From Thermocladium modestius JCM 10088 (GTDB lineage Archaea > Thermoproteota > Thermoprotei > Thermoproteales > Thermocladiaceae), in NCBI GenBank assembly GCA_001315925.1, contig BBBF01000003.1:36839-100838 (forward strand): a stretch of DNA of 64,000 nucleotides, given 5' to 3'. The first letter of the stretch is position 1; every line of letters starts with the position of its first letter. The notes beneath the pieces are model-generated. The model worked only from the letters and a program-made list of their open reading frames with translations. It ran no database searches and was not told the DNA's origin. Of the stretch, positions 11,416 through 23,192 are shown in pieces. The translations under genes and the position numbers were made by a program.

Positions 11416-11549
11416 GCATTGCTTTTAAGCATGTAAGTCTAATAAATGTTGCGTGATGAAGGATCAACAAACCGATTGATGAGGATACTCACATGGACTG
11501 AGATGTATGATGGATCGGCTTCGAACTCCACTTTAACGCGGGGGGCGGC

Positions 11550-12957
11550 TCATTTATGTCTCTTGCTCTCCATTATTATGAGAAGGGCAGTGAGCAAGGA
11601 CATGGCCCCCCCGATTATCACGTATACGATATCTATTCCCCTAGTGAAAAGAATTTTATCCCTGTATCCCAACGAGGTGGACAATCCCAGGAACACATTT
11701 CCTATTAATTGCATTGGTTCCTCAGTGGCAAGCACGGCAAACGTCAAGGCAGTTCCCACTGCCGATCCCAAGTTAAGCATCAAGGTCCTGAACCCAGCCG
11801 CTACTCCCCTCTGCATCGGCTCCACCGATAACATTATGGCCGTATTGTTGGGAGTATAGAAAAGCCCCATTCCGGCCCCTCCTATTGACATGGCTATTGC
11901 AGCGTAAACATAAGGAATGGGAGACATGGCCAACGCAAACGCCGATGCAACTATCAGGAATAGCCCAATCACCTCCAACGCCTCGCTGTTCACGCGCCTA
12001 ACCAGATTCGGTGCAAAGAAGCTGGAGAGCCCCATAGCCACCGCGTATGGCGTCATCAACACGCCGGCCTCCAGCGGTGAATACCCAGCGGGCCCCCCTG
12101 TAGGTATAGCGCGAGGAGCAGTATCAACGAATACCTAGTTATTGAGTTGAGGAGAGTAGACGTTATTGTGAACGAGAACTTCCTGTTCCTAAAAATGGAT
12201 GGATTTATTATGGGGGGGTTCTCGGCCCTCCTCTCCACGTAAATGAATGCCGCCAGAAGCACGAGCGCGGCTATGGGCATGGCAAGAGTCGTTCCTGTCC
12301 ATCCAATTATGGGCGACAACGTGAGATACACTATCAAAATGGTCACCAATGCTGAAAACGCCGCCGATCCAGCCCAATCCATCTCGATGCTGACCTTGGC
12401 CCTCGGTTCCTCGGCCACCCCCCCACTTCCGGATAATGCGTATCCCAAGGCAGCTATTGGGGCGTTCGCCAAGAATATGAGTCTCCAAGTTATTTGGGTC
12501 AATGCCCCGCCCACTATGGGTCCTATAGCGGTTCCAAATCCCACCACGGCGGCATTAACTCCCATCGCCCTTTGCAACTCGGTTCCCCTGAACGCATCGG
12601 TTATTATTGCCAAGCTGTTGGAGAAGAGACAAGCAGCACCCACCCCCCCTGAAGTATCCTAGCCACCAATATTATGGAGGCGCTCGGACTTAGTCCAGCC
12701 ATGATGGAGCCCACCAGGAAAATCAAGTAGCCGATCCTGTACACCGCCCTTCGTCCAGCCATGTCGGAATACTTGCCCAGTATGGGAGAGAGTACTGCCA
12801 GCGCAACCGAGTAAGCGGTGAGTACCCATATCACTGTGAAGAAGTTCATGTGTAGATCCACCATCATCGATGGAAGAGCTATCAACAATGATGTGGAGTT
12901 GATTACCGATAGAAACGAACCCAGGCTAGTCACAAGCAGAGTGCTGCCGCCGCGCAA
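11550..12957 (-). CDS. MFS drug exporter, DHA2 (EmrB/QacA) type
   Basis: About 470 residues with roughly 14 hydrophobic segments. The DHA2 marks are present: INSTSLLIALPSMMVDLHMN in helix 1, TAYSVALAVLSPILGKYSD before motif A, and ARILQG after helix 4, then GFGTAIGPIVGGAL as motif C, which is typical of antiporters. Frames shift at the C7 run near 12645 and the C6 run near 12094. The start is TTG at 12957. A second protein of this family lies at 43171-44647. It probably expels a toxic organic compound in exchange for protons; the substrate is unknown. Confidence 0.82.
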
Positions 12958-13095
12958 TTAGATCCACCTCATTGTGATGGAACCTCCCCCCCTTTTATCT
13001 TTGCAGCACCTCATGGTCTATATTTCATTTGTTAATTGACATTTTTAAAGCTTATGGCATTAACTCCAGGCCCAAGGCTATCTATTCAACCCTCC

Positions 13096-13524
13096 TTACA
13101 CCGTCGATGAAAAGCTAGCTATCAACGTGGTTATTTTATCCACGTATTCCCTAAATATTCTAAGTATGTCTCGAGAAGTCACTACCCCGACCAGCTCTCC
13201 CTTATCTATTACGGGCAGTCTCCTTATCCCCCCCTTCTGGGCCATTAAAGTGGCCACTTGATCCGTGGGCGTATTTGGGTCTATGTACGTTATGGGGCTG
13301 CTCATTATATCCTTAAGCAATACCTTGCCGGGATCCAATCCCTTTGCAATTATCTTGCTAACGTAGTCCCACTCAGTTACCATTCCAATCGGCTTTCCCT
13401 CCTGTTGAATTATCAAGAAACCCACGTGATCCGCCGCCATTATTTTAGCTCCCTCCAGCGCAGTAATGTTGCCATCCACCTGTCGAGTATATCTTTTCAT
13501 TATATCCTTGGCATAAAGCACCAT
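13096..13524 (-). CDS. CBS-domain pair protein
   Basis: A 142-residue protein made only of two CBS repeats: AKDIMKRYTRQVDGNITALEGAKIMAADHVGFL with MVTEWDYV, then LKDIMSSPITYIDPNTPTDQVATLMAQKGIRRLPVID with VVTSRDILRI. Stand-alone CBS pairs sense adenosine nucleotides or SAM, or act as regulatory partners. The ATG at 13524 is preferred over a TTG six bases upstream because CATTTATAAATCCC lies about 26 bases before it. The frame is intact, with one possible extra glycine (KGGIRRL) from a C run near 13230. No catalytic partner lies beside it. Confidence 0.8.
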   Translation of the reverse strand: MVLYAKDIMKRYTRQVDGNITALEGAKIMAADHVGFLIIQQEGKPIGMVTEWDYVSKIIAKGLDPGKVLLKDIMSSPITYIDPNTPTDQVATLMAQKGGIRRLPVIDKGELVGVVTSRDILRIFREYVDKITTLIASFSSTV

Positions 13525-13660
13525 GGGCAATCCCTCGCAGCGGGATTTATAAATGCTGATCCACTCAGTCCAACTAACGGCTCCAAGCCTAGGAGCGAGC
13601 TTTTTCTAATTGCTTCACTAGCTTTCGATTTGGGAAGTGAAGTTCTTAATAAAATTAGGA

Positions 13661-13760
13661 TGGTGGGGCCGCCGGGATTTGAACCTTCCCCCCCGGGCAA
13701 CTCGGCCCGACCGGGACCTCACGGGATCGGGTGGGCAGCTAACTCCGAGTACTCCCTTTT
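13661..13760 (-). tRNA. Orphan tRNA 3' part, T-arm plus acceptor plus encoded CCA
   Basis: On the minus strand the segment ends GGTTCAAATCCCGG then CGGCCCC, a discriminator A and an encoded CCA (13661-13663). The last 23 bases match the 3' end of the tRNA-Pro at 18016. No matching 5' acceptor GGGGCCG with a D-arm follows at a normal distance. The T-stem partner is not in place either: GAAGG precedes TTC where CCGGG is needed. Removing about 26 bases, or joining CCCGG near 13711 to GTTC, would restore it. A TATA-like TTTAATA sits near 13772. Options are a split tRNA 3' half, a tRNA with unusual introns, or a fragment left by integration. I cannot assign the amino acid securely; proline is suggested by the acceptor. 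Confidence 0.45.
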
Positions 13761-13936
13761 TCCTAAGGCCTATTAAACTTTTCCCTCGGCGGTCCCCTCA
13801 TGATTCGCGCCTCCTTTCCATTCTAGAAGCCTCCTTACTGAGCGGTTCAACTCGACTCCCTGCTAGTTAATGAAAGGACTGGAAACGGGCTCGACAATCG
13901 TATTTAATATTTCAATTAGGAAGTTGGGATTCGCAG

Positions 13937-14185
13937 TTACTTCTCCTTTCTTATCAAGTATTTGTGAACTAATGATTCCACTACCTCATCGTAGTCATGA
14001 CTCGGTTCCTTGCCCGCTATCTTGCATGCCATCTCGTACTCGCTCTTAAGGGCAACGAGCCTTAGCAATGAGCGTCGCGTCTCCTCGAATAACTCCACGT
14101 ATTCCTCGTGAAGCGAGGCTTTTTTGGACATTAGTCGCAGCAACTCCAACCTCAATGAGGTCTCGTCATTGTTTTCTGCATTCAT
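13937..14185 (-). CDS. Hypothetical coiled-coil protein
   Basis: An 82-residue, highly charged helical protein (MNAENNDETSLRLELLRLMS, then LHEEYVELFEETRRSLLRLV, then a tail LVHKYLIRKEK). Leucines at heptad spacing suggest a coiled coil. It overlaps the gene before it by 20 bases and is the last gene of the nitrilase operon. I do not recognise a family. The pair of small helical proteins could form a hetero-oligomer with each other; this is inferred only from overlap and similar composition. Confidence 0.6.
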   Translation of the reverse strand: MNAENNDETSLRLELLRLMSKKASLHEEYVELFEETRRSLLRLVALKSEYEMACKIAGKEPSHDYDEVVESLVHKYLIRKEK

Positions 14186-14327
14186 AGATCTCTCCTGTTA
14201 GCTTTATCATTATATCATTGATTACCTCGAGGTCCCGTTTACATTCATTTATTAAAAGTTCATACCTATCTACTTCCTTGGTTGCCGCATCCATTTCGTG
14301 GATTAGCATGTCTCTATTGTCCTTCAT
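14166..14327 (-). CDS. Small hypothetical coiled-coil protein
   Basis: A 53-residue ORF starting MKDNRDMLIHEMDAATKEVD and ending EIYECRKQ. It starts at an ATG that overlaps the nitrilase stop codon (TAATG), and its own stop lies inside the next gene, so it is translationally coupled on both sides. Composition is helical and charged with a cysteine at each end of the second half. The tight packing is the main support for it being a real gene. No family recognised. Confidence 0.55.
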   Translation of the reverse strand: MKDNRDMLIHEMDAATKEVDRYELLINECKRDLEVINDIMIKLTGEIYECRKQ

Positions 14328-15162
14328 TAATGCTCGCCCTCGAGATAATTCAAGTCACTGCGTCTGTAATCCTTGAGTATTGGCCTTATGGCTCTATATC
14401 GAGTCACCAACGAGGGATCTATCTCTATGGTTTTTACATCCTCTTCGTAATACTTAGCCCTTACCAATACCTCACCCAATGGATCCACCACGTGGCTTCC
14501 CCCCCTGAAGAAGCCCAACCCATCGTATTGCCCCCCCACCGTATTGACGTAGACGACGTAGACGACATTTTCCATTGCTCTGGCCATCGTGAATGTTTCG
14601 AAGTACTTCCTGCTCATATCGGGGGGGCAGCGCTTATGTATATATGTACCTTCGCGCCCCTAAGAGTTAAGCTTCTCGATATCTCGGGGGGGTAGAATGC
14701 ATCATAGCAAATCGCCAGCCCCCCCATCTTAGCCCCCCCGCCGACCTCGAACACTGGAGGTTCGTCCTCCCCCCCCGCTCCAAAGTACCTTGCCTCATCG
14801 AATACGCCATAACTAGGCAAGTGCCTTTTCCTGTACTTGGCAATCAATCCCGTGGGCCCTATCGCCACAGCAGTATTATAGAGGGCATCGGTCGCATTAT
14901 CTCTCTCGCCGATTCCCGTCACCACAGTGCACCCGGTCTCGGCCGTCGCCTTCTCTATCTCCTTAATGGTTTTCCCATTGATGGGCTCCGCTATATTGAA
15001 GTGTAGATCGCGAGACATGTATCCAGGCAAATAAAGCTCGGGCGTGATAACTATGTCCCCCCCACTTCCGCAATTGGCCTTTATGTAGCTTACTAGCCTG
15101 GATAGGTTGTGATCCACATCCCCCCCGAGCTTGCTCTTGGCTTGGAATAGATGAAGCTTCAC
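14327..15162 (-). CDS. Carbon-nitrogen hydrolase (nitrilase superfamily)
   Basis: About 275 residues. The Glu-Lys-Cys triad of the superfamily is visible: E in VITPELYLPGY, K in YRKRHLPSYGVFDE, and C in LAICYDAFYPE. The gene starts MKLHLFQAKSKLGGDVDHNL. G7/C7 runs near 14519, 14625, 14690, 14730 and 14770 add residues (VGGGAKMGG) and break the frame near 14620. The C-terminal half has MSRKYFETFTMARAMENVVY and GSHVVDPLGEVL. Members hydrolyse amides such as omega-amides or the glutamine of NAD synthase; the exact substrate is open. Two small coupled genes follow. Confidence 0.82.
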
Positions 15163-15239
15163 GCTTCTTGTTATGATTCTCCGCTTTTAAATTTAACATC
15201 GCGGGGGGGAAAATCCCGTTTAGATGGCATTTCCTCAAC

Positions 15240-17178
15240 TCAGACTACTCTGACGCTCTCCAGCTGGCCTAGGACTATGGAGTCCAATCTATACGTCAGC
15301 TCCAGGCTCAGCATGAGATTCATCATTTTGCTGGGCTCTCCATGGAGTATTATCGCCTTCTGAGGCTTTGGATCCATGGTTCCCACGTATCGCATCAATT
15401 GCTTCCTATCGCTGTGGCCGGAGAACCCGGGCGTATCGAACACTTGCATCTTGACGTCCAGCGTCAATTCATCGTTGTAATACTTGACTTGTACTTTTCT
15501 ATCCCCCCCATTTTCAATCGCCTCCCCAGGGTTCCCTCTCCCTGGTATGAGACGAATATCAGCGAGTTCTTCGGGTCGTCAGCCATGTGAACGAAGTAAT
15601 CCAGCGCGGGTCCTCCGTTCAGCATGCCGTGGGGAGCCAGTATTATTGACGGTAATCCCTGAACTATATCCATTACTTGCTCCTGTCTCTTCTCGGGCAT
15701 GCGGGCGCGCTCCACCGGCTTCACGTACTCCGAGAGGAAGGGGTTCACGCCGTCATATATCAAGTCCCTTATATTTCTATTTAAGTAATCCGGGAACATC
15801 ATATGGATATTCAATGTCTCCAGCACCATTCCATCGACATATATGGGCACCTTCGGCAATCTGCCGCTGTTTATCGCCTCATTTAGCACTAGCAGTATCT
15901 CCTGGGCCCGCCCAGTGCTGAACACCGGTATCAATGCCTTTCCGCCTCTTTGCAACGTGTTATTCAATATATCTATTAATTGAGCCTCGCTCTCCTGCCT
16001 CGGCAGCTGCACGTCGTTTTTCCCGCCATAGGTGCTCTCCATTATTAACAGCTCAGCTCTCTTGAACTTGTTGTGGGCCGGGTTCAATAGCCTGGACGGT
16101 CCATACTTGAAATCGCCGGTGTATATTACGTTATATAATCCATTTCCTATATGCAAGTGAGATATAGCGCTGCCTATCTCGTGCCCAGCATCGTATAGGG
16201 TCAACTTTATATCGGGCGCAACGTCGGTGACCTCATCATAGTCTATGGAAATCGTGTGGTATAAGGCAGTCACTATATCCTGCATTGAGTACGGCGCGCT
16301 GCCTCTCTCTGCCGCTGTTTCCACGTAATCTGTGAGCAGCACCTCCATTAAGTACTTGGTTGGCTCGGTCATGTATACGGGCCCCCCTTATATCCATATT
16401 TGAACAGGTACGGCAGGAAGCCAACGTGGTCCAGATGCGCGTGGGATATTATGACGCGTCCAGCTTATCTATGTCCACGAGCTCCAGCGCTGGAGCCTCG
16501 TCCAAGGTGGATGTGGTGGGCTTGGCTCCCATATCCATTATTATATTGCTTTCCTTAGTCTCCATGTATATTGCGCTCCTCCCAACCTCCTGGCATGCAC
16601 CCAAGCACGTTATCCTCACGTATTCATTGTCATAGCTATATATGGGCATCCTATGTATCCTATATCCCAGGTTCTTCAGGAAATCCTGCCGTTCCTTTGC
16701 CATCCTCACTTGCAGCTGGTTCACCACATCTATTTCATCGTGGGGCAATCCCTTGCTCATCTCGAAGGCCGTGGCTATTATCCATGGTTTCCACCCCCCC
16801 GTCTCGGCCAATATGGATTTCTCGAGCCTCCTATCCCTGGTGGGCCTCTTTAGGTATATGTAAACCTCGCCGGCCTGCTCATCAAAGTATATGCTATCAA
16901 CCTCATTACCCGCCTCGGCCACGGCCGTCCTTATCATCTTCTCCACGTTCTGCTTAGGGGATCTGATGCGGGGGGATCCCCCCCCTTATTATGATGTGTT
17001 TCTTCAATTCCTTTGCCAGCGATTTTATGAAGTCGCTGTTCTCCATTATGTACTTAGGATTAGCCACGTATATTACTACGCTTGGCCCCTCGAACTCCAC
17101 CTTGGTTACATTGCTCTCCTCCGGCAGTATCTTCAATATCTTCTCTTGAATGTCAGATCTAAACGTCAAAGGAATCAC
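15240..17178 (-). CDS. fttA: aCPSF1/FttA beta-CASP ribonuclease, transcription termination factor
   Basis: About 640 residues. Two N-terminal KH-like domains ([19 protein letters not shown] and [19 protein letters not shown]) precede a metallo-beta-lactamase domain with [18 protein letters not shown], the zinc motif [14 protein letters not shown], and the beta-CASP part ([42 protein letters not shown]), then [15 protein letters not shown]. This domain order is that of archaeal CPSF73 with KH domains, shown to terminate transcription in archaea. Frame breaks fall at the G/C runs near 16975, the C6 run near 16382 and the C7 run near 15505. A TATA-like TTTATAAA lies near 17312 with several possible starts between; GTG 17178 keeps the KH domain in frame. 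Confidence 0.88.
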
Positions 17179-17226
17179 CCATCGCCGGGCTCGGCTGCCT
17201 CATCAACAATACTTCATTTAAGCTAA

Positions 17227-18015
17227 GCGTTTGCTTTTCCCTCTTGCGAGGAAGAATAGATGTTCTCCCGCTCATTTTTGCTCTAGATGGAAAGGACATC
17301 GCCTCCCACGTTTATAAATGTTTTGAACTGGAAACATGTAGCAAAAATCAGGTCCAGCCAGGCCTAGTTTTAAATTCCCTCTAACTACGCCCATCCCCCC
17401 CCAATCACCTTAAGTACACCGCCAGAACTTAAGTTAACTTACATTATTGCATCTCTCTAATAAACTAATGCTCTATAAAATCATAGAACCCCATGCTCGC
17501 AAGAGGTTTATACGTGGCCTAAACCCATTGTGTATTCGACATAATCGTTACCAAAAATTGGACACGCAAATTAGGAAGAGAAGATCCCAATGCTAATACA
17601 TCAAGCTTTGCTCAACGATTGATTACAATGCCTAGGGCTTAGAAGAAGGGTTCGGTCTGATTAATAGGACAGGCAATAGGCCTTGCCTTTCAAGATAGGG
17701 AGAGTTTAAAATGTGGAACGCAACATTTCTACGTCCTACCTCGGTCAATCTCTGGGAGCGGGGGGGCCAGCTGTTCCTCTCAATACTTAGGAAGGGCACC
17801 GCTCAAGAAGGGGGGGTTGGCATTATTGTTTCAACTATTAAGAAGCCCTTATCATTCCTCGTGTTGTACATCGTGAAATATAGTCCATTAAGGGATCATG
17901 AGAGCCTTAGGGGGGGGATCTCCGCTTCGTAGGATAGGGAAGGGGGGGCTGGCGAGACCTTAGTATATAGAAAATGAAGTAGGCCTTGAGCGATCAGGAA
18001 AGAATCAATTAATAG
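17227..18015. other. Long intergenic region without a clear gene
   Basis: About 790 bases between fttA and tRNA-Pro. Weak frames exist, the best at 17711-17932, but its composition is unremarkable, the supposed TATA box overlaps its ATG, and it crosses three G7 runs. The first 250 bases are AT-rich and hold the fttA promoter. The second half has several G7 runs and no protein motif. A non-coding RNA cannot be excluded, but I see no conserved box or closing helix. Confidence 0.4.
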
Positions 18016-18137
18016 TGGGGCCGCCGGGATTTGAACCCGGGATCACCGACGCTCTGGATCGCTTGGAGCCAACGCTCCACGGGGCTTGTGCCCCCCCAGG
18101 CCGGTATCCTTTTTCCAAGCTAGACTACGGCCCCCCC
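18016..18137 (-). tRNA. tRNA-Pro, probable GGG anticodon, with intron
   Basis: Minus-strand cloverleaf: acceptor GGGGCCG pairs with CGGCCCC, the D-arm is TAGTCTAGCTTGG...GGATAC, and the T-arm is CCGGGTTCAAATCCCGG; the discriminator is A and CCA is not encoded. The anticodon stem CCGGC pairs with GTCGG, with loop CT-GGG-G, so proline is the best reading. An intron of roughly 40 bases follows position 37 (between CTGGGG and GC-GTCGG), the canonical archaeal site. The 5' acceptor strand appears as G7 where G4 is needed, while the 3' strand keeps C4. The intron also starts in a G7 run, so the exact splice points are uncertain. Confidence 0.7.
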
Positions 18138-18234
18138 TCAGCGAAGCGGCATCCTTGGCAATTTTTAATCTTTACGTTAATGAAAAAGTGAAATTACGCA
18201 TAATTCTACGGTTAAATGGATGGAATATGCGGGA

Positions 18235-20499
<2,265 letters not shown>

Positions 20500-20627
20500 G
20501 CGTAAGCCATATCTAGGAATTATTTAAACTTACCTTCAGCATTTTCGGGAGCAATCAATATAAATCTCAATAGTCGTACAAGCCGGCATAGCCCAAGCCT
20601 TTCCGTGGGAGGTAATGAGGCCCCCCA

Positions 20628-21408
20628 TCATGCTAGGACCAGCGTTACGATGAATCTGCTGAATGCATCGTTCATGTATTGAGCCCCCCCAAATGCATGA
20701 ATGTTCATATTGCTTTCCATTATGGCGTCCTCCACGTACTCGCTTAGGTAGGAGGGATATATCAGTACGACCCGCCCGCCGGGCTTAATCGCCTCCTCCG
20801 CCTCTCTTATCAATGAATAATAAATATTATCTAGCCTGGAGTTAACTGTGTGAATTCTATTAAACGGTGGATCCGTCACCACCGCATCGAATGCCCTTCC
20901 TCGAAACGGCATTATTGTGGCATCCCCCCCCTGATCTCGGCTTGAGTCTCGTTGGATATATCCATGGAGATCACATCTATTCCAAGGACCTTGCCTACCA
21001 TGCCTATCGTGTTGAAGCCGGAGAATGGATCCAGCGCGCGATCGCCGCGGCCCAACCCGGCCAGATTCACCATCAACATAGCGATCTCAACGTCTAGGTG
21101 GGGGGGAGCCTTGGGGGGGTCATTGAACAAGAATCGCCGCCTCCTGTATATCTCCCTTCCTTTTTCATCGAATGCCCTCCTGGTCAGTATGAGCCGCGGC
21201 AATACCTTGGTCAAGTCGCTGCCTTTGGCTTCTATCCACGCCTCGTAGCCCTTATTTTCAATTATCTTAATGCCCGTCCCCCCCTCCCTCTTCGTCACCG
21301 CCATTAATTCCTTAATTGGCAAGTCCTTCCCCACTATATTTCTGAACTCCAGCCTGGCCTTTATCTTGTCTCCCCCCCCTCTCCCATCAATGCCAAGGCA
21401 CGGCCCAT
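20628..21408 (-). CDS. RNA methyltransferase of the Trm-G10/Trm11 type
   Basis: About 260 residues in a Rossmann methyltransferase fold: ALDPFSGFNTIGMVGKVLG is the SAM motif, VISMDIS the acidic motif, and VVTDPPFNRIHTV the N/D-P-P-F/Y catalytic motif of amino-methylating enzymes. The upstream part (IKELMAVTKREGGTGIKII, KVLPRLILTRRAF) resembles the linker of archaeal tRNA G10 methyltransferases. Frames break at the C7 run near 20932 and the C8 run near 21375. The start ATG 21408 is chosen because an earlier ATG at 21462 abuts the divergent gene and leaves no promoter. The protein is short for Trm-G10, so a THUMP domain may be reduced or missing. Confidence 0.7.
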
Positions 21409-21425
21409 TATTGGAGCATCGCAAT

Positions 21426-21447
21426 AAGAATTTAAAAATCTGAATAA
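21426..21447. promoter_or_regulatory. Shared AT-rich divergent promoter
   Basis: The stretch agaatttaaaaatctgaata lies about 27 bases before the ATG at 21463 on the plus strand, and read on the other strand (TTTTTAAATTC) about 25 bases before the ATG at 21408. One AT-rich element can thus serve both divergent genes. This supports the chosen start of the methyltransferase. Confidence 0.55.
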
Positions 21448-21462
21448 TATTTTTTCACGCAT

Positions 21463-21870
21463 ATGCGTAGGATAAAGGTGATAGTAGCTAAGCTGGGATT
21501 GGATGGCCATGATAGGGGGGGAGCCAAGGTAATAGCCAGGGCGTTGGCGGAGGCAGGCATGGATGTGGTTTACACAGGCATGAGGCAGACGCCTCGCCAA
21601 GTGGTTGAAACTGCAGTGCAGGAAGATGCAGACGTGGTGGGCATCAGCATTCTCTCAGGCTCCCATTTAGAGCTTGTGAAGGAGTTGATGGATGAGATGA
21701 GGAGGAGAGGCATCGATATCCCCCCCGTCATGGTGGGAGGCATAATACCTCCAGAGGATGAGGAATCGCTTAAGCAAATGGGGGGGGTGGCCGAGGTATT
21801 CGGCCCCGGCACTCCATTATCGATTATAGTGGATAAGGTAAGGTCGCTTGCGGCGGTGAGGAGGGTTTGA
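21463..21870 (+). CDS. Methylmalonyl-CoA mutase, cobalamin-binding small subunit
   Basis: A 135-residue B12-binding domain. The signature KVIVAKLGLDGHDRG carries the DxHxxG cobalamin-ligand motif, followed by SILSGSHLELVKELM and VGGIIPPEDEESLKQMG, both standard in mutase C-terminal domains. In archaea this domain is a separate subunit paired with a catalytic large subunit, which is not in the window. A G7 run inserts a glycine in the invariant DRGAKVIARA (seen as DRGGAKV). The stop overlaps the start of the MeaB-like gene (TGATG). The trio makes a methylmalonyl-CoA/succinyl-CoA interconversion unit. Confidence 0.9.
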   Translation: MRRIKVIVAKLGLDGHDRGGAKVIARALAEAGMDVVYTGMRQTPRQVVETAVQEDADVVGISILSGSHLELVKELMDEMRRRGIDIPPVMVGGIIPPEDEESLKQMGGVAEVFGPGTPLSIIVDKVRSLAAVRRV

Positions 21871-22745
21871 TGGAGGCCGCAATGAAGTGGGATAAGCAAG
21901 CCATATCCAAGTTAATATCCCTAATAGAGGACGGTAAGGAATTGGATTACGAGCCTGTCAGGAGGAGCAGGGTGGTGGGGGGATAACGGGTCCTCCTGGC
22001 GCCGGCAAAAGCACGTTGATATATGCCATGATGAAGATGCTGCCCCGCGATTTAAAGTTGGCCGCCCTAACAATAGATCCCACGAGCCCCCCCTTCAGCG
22101 GCGGGTCATTTATGGGCAATAGGATAAGAATGCAGGACCTCTCCGATCGTCCTAACATATTCATAAGGAGCCTGGCCACTCATGGAAGCAGGGGGGGCGG
22201 CCTTTCGTACGAAGCCATCTCCACCGTGAATTTATTGGAGTACGTGGGTGCCGACTACATATTCCTAGAAACGGTGGGCGCGGGCAGGTAGATACGGATG
22301 TTAGGAAGATAGTTGACACCGTGGTGGTTCTATTGCCTCCCTTGGCCGGGGGACGAGATACAAGCATTGAAGATGGGATTGATGGAGATCGGGGGACATC
22401 TACGTGGCCAGCAAGGGCGACTCTCCGGAGTCGGATAAGGTGCTTCTGGATATAGAGGCAATGTTGCGGATGGTTGCTCCAAGGGCATGGGCCCCCCCAA
22501 GTCCCTTAAGGTATCTCCCCCCCTGTACGGCCAAGGAGTGCCCGAGTTAATGAAGGCCATAGAAGAACATCACAATTACTTGGAGAGCAATGGATTATTG
22601 GTAAACATATTGAGCAACAGGCTTGAATTGATGATGCGATTACACGCCCAAGCATTGCTCGATGAATTGATAGAGAAGAGCATCGAACTGCGCGAGGTGA
22701 GGAAAGGCTCATTAAGGCCCAGGGAGGCCGCGGCTAGGGTGATGG
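21869..22745 (+). CDS. meaB: MeaB/ArgK-type GTPase, methylmalonyl-CoA mutase chaperone
   Basis: About 290 residues. It starts MEAAMKWDKQAISKLISLIE and has the G1 loop ITGPPGAGKSTLIYAM, LAALTIDPTSPFSGGSFMGN, and DYIFLETVGAGQ, the G3-like motif that is typical of MeaB, then the G4 region IYVASKGDSPESDK with K in place of N-K-x-D order. MeaB proteins protect and reload the B12 cofactor of methylmalonyl-CoA mutase. The frame breaks at 21980, 22290, 22345 and 22490, mainly in G/C runs. How the protein ends depends on the G7 run at 22744-22750: six bases would give a stop (GGC TAA), while five or eight would fuse it to the epimerase. Confidence 0.82.
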
Positions 22746-23165
22746 GGGGGCTAAGGGTCCGCGGCTGGACCACGTGGCAGTGGCCGCTAGGGACGCCGAG
22801 TCATTGATAGGGAAGCTGACGGCGTTGGGAATGAGGAAGATAGGGGGGGAGGAGGTGGTTGAGGAGCAGGGAGTCAAGGTAGTGATGCTGGGGGGGCTAT
22901 CTAACTCCAGGGTGGAGGTGTTGATTCCGTTAGGCGAGGACAGTACCGTGGCCAGGTTCCTGGAGAGACGCGAGGGCGTTCATCATCTGGCTATCTTGGT
23001 GGATGATCTGGATGAGTTCAGGAAGGTGGCTTCCAGCATTGGGTTGGAGTTCTTACCCGTCTCCAGCAAGGGAGCAGAAGGATCCAGGGTGCCTTCATAA
23101 ACCCAAAGGGATTGGGCGGCGTCTTGTTGGAGGTGGTGGAGAAGAAAGATGAGCACAAAATTTAA
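22742..23165 (+). CDS. mce: Methylmalonyl-CoA epimerase
   Basis: About 138 residues of the glyoxalase/VOC fold. Metal-binding residues appear as H in LDHVAVAARDAESL, E in SRVEVLIPLG, H in GVHHLAILVDDLDEF and E in GGVLLEVVEK, the usual His-Glu-His-Glu set. The frame is lost at 23094 where one G is missing (SRV-AFINPKGLGGVLLE expected) and ends at TAA 23163-23165. The start is unsure: ATG 22742 is in frame only if the G run that follows has five or eight bases. It converts the (R) and (S) forms of methylmalonyl-CoA for the mutase encoded with it. Confidence 0.85.
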
Positions 23166-23192
23166 AATGAGCAAATATAAGATGCGCCCGCA

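Noticed and set aside
13661..13800. SRP RNA or 5S rRNA for the structured segment at 13.7 kb
   Set aside because: The conserved SRP helix 8 loop (GGAAGG...AGCAGC) and the 5S core are absent; only the tRNA-like 3' end is recognisable.
17711..17932. 73-codon ORF on the plus strand in the long gap before tRNA-Pro
   Set aside because: It crosses three G7 runs whose length is unreliable, lacks a recognisable motif, and its start sits on the TATA-like box.
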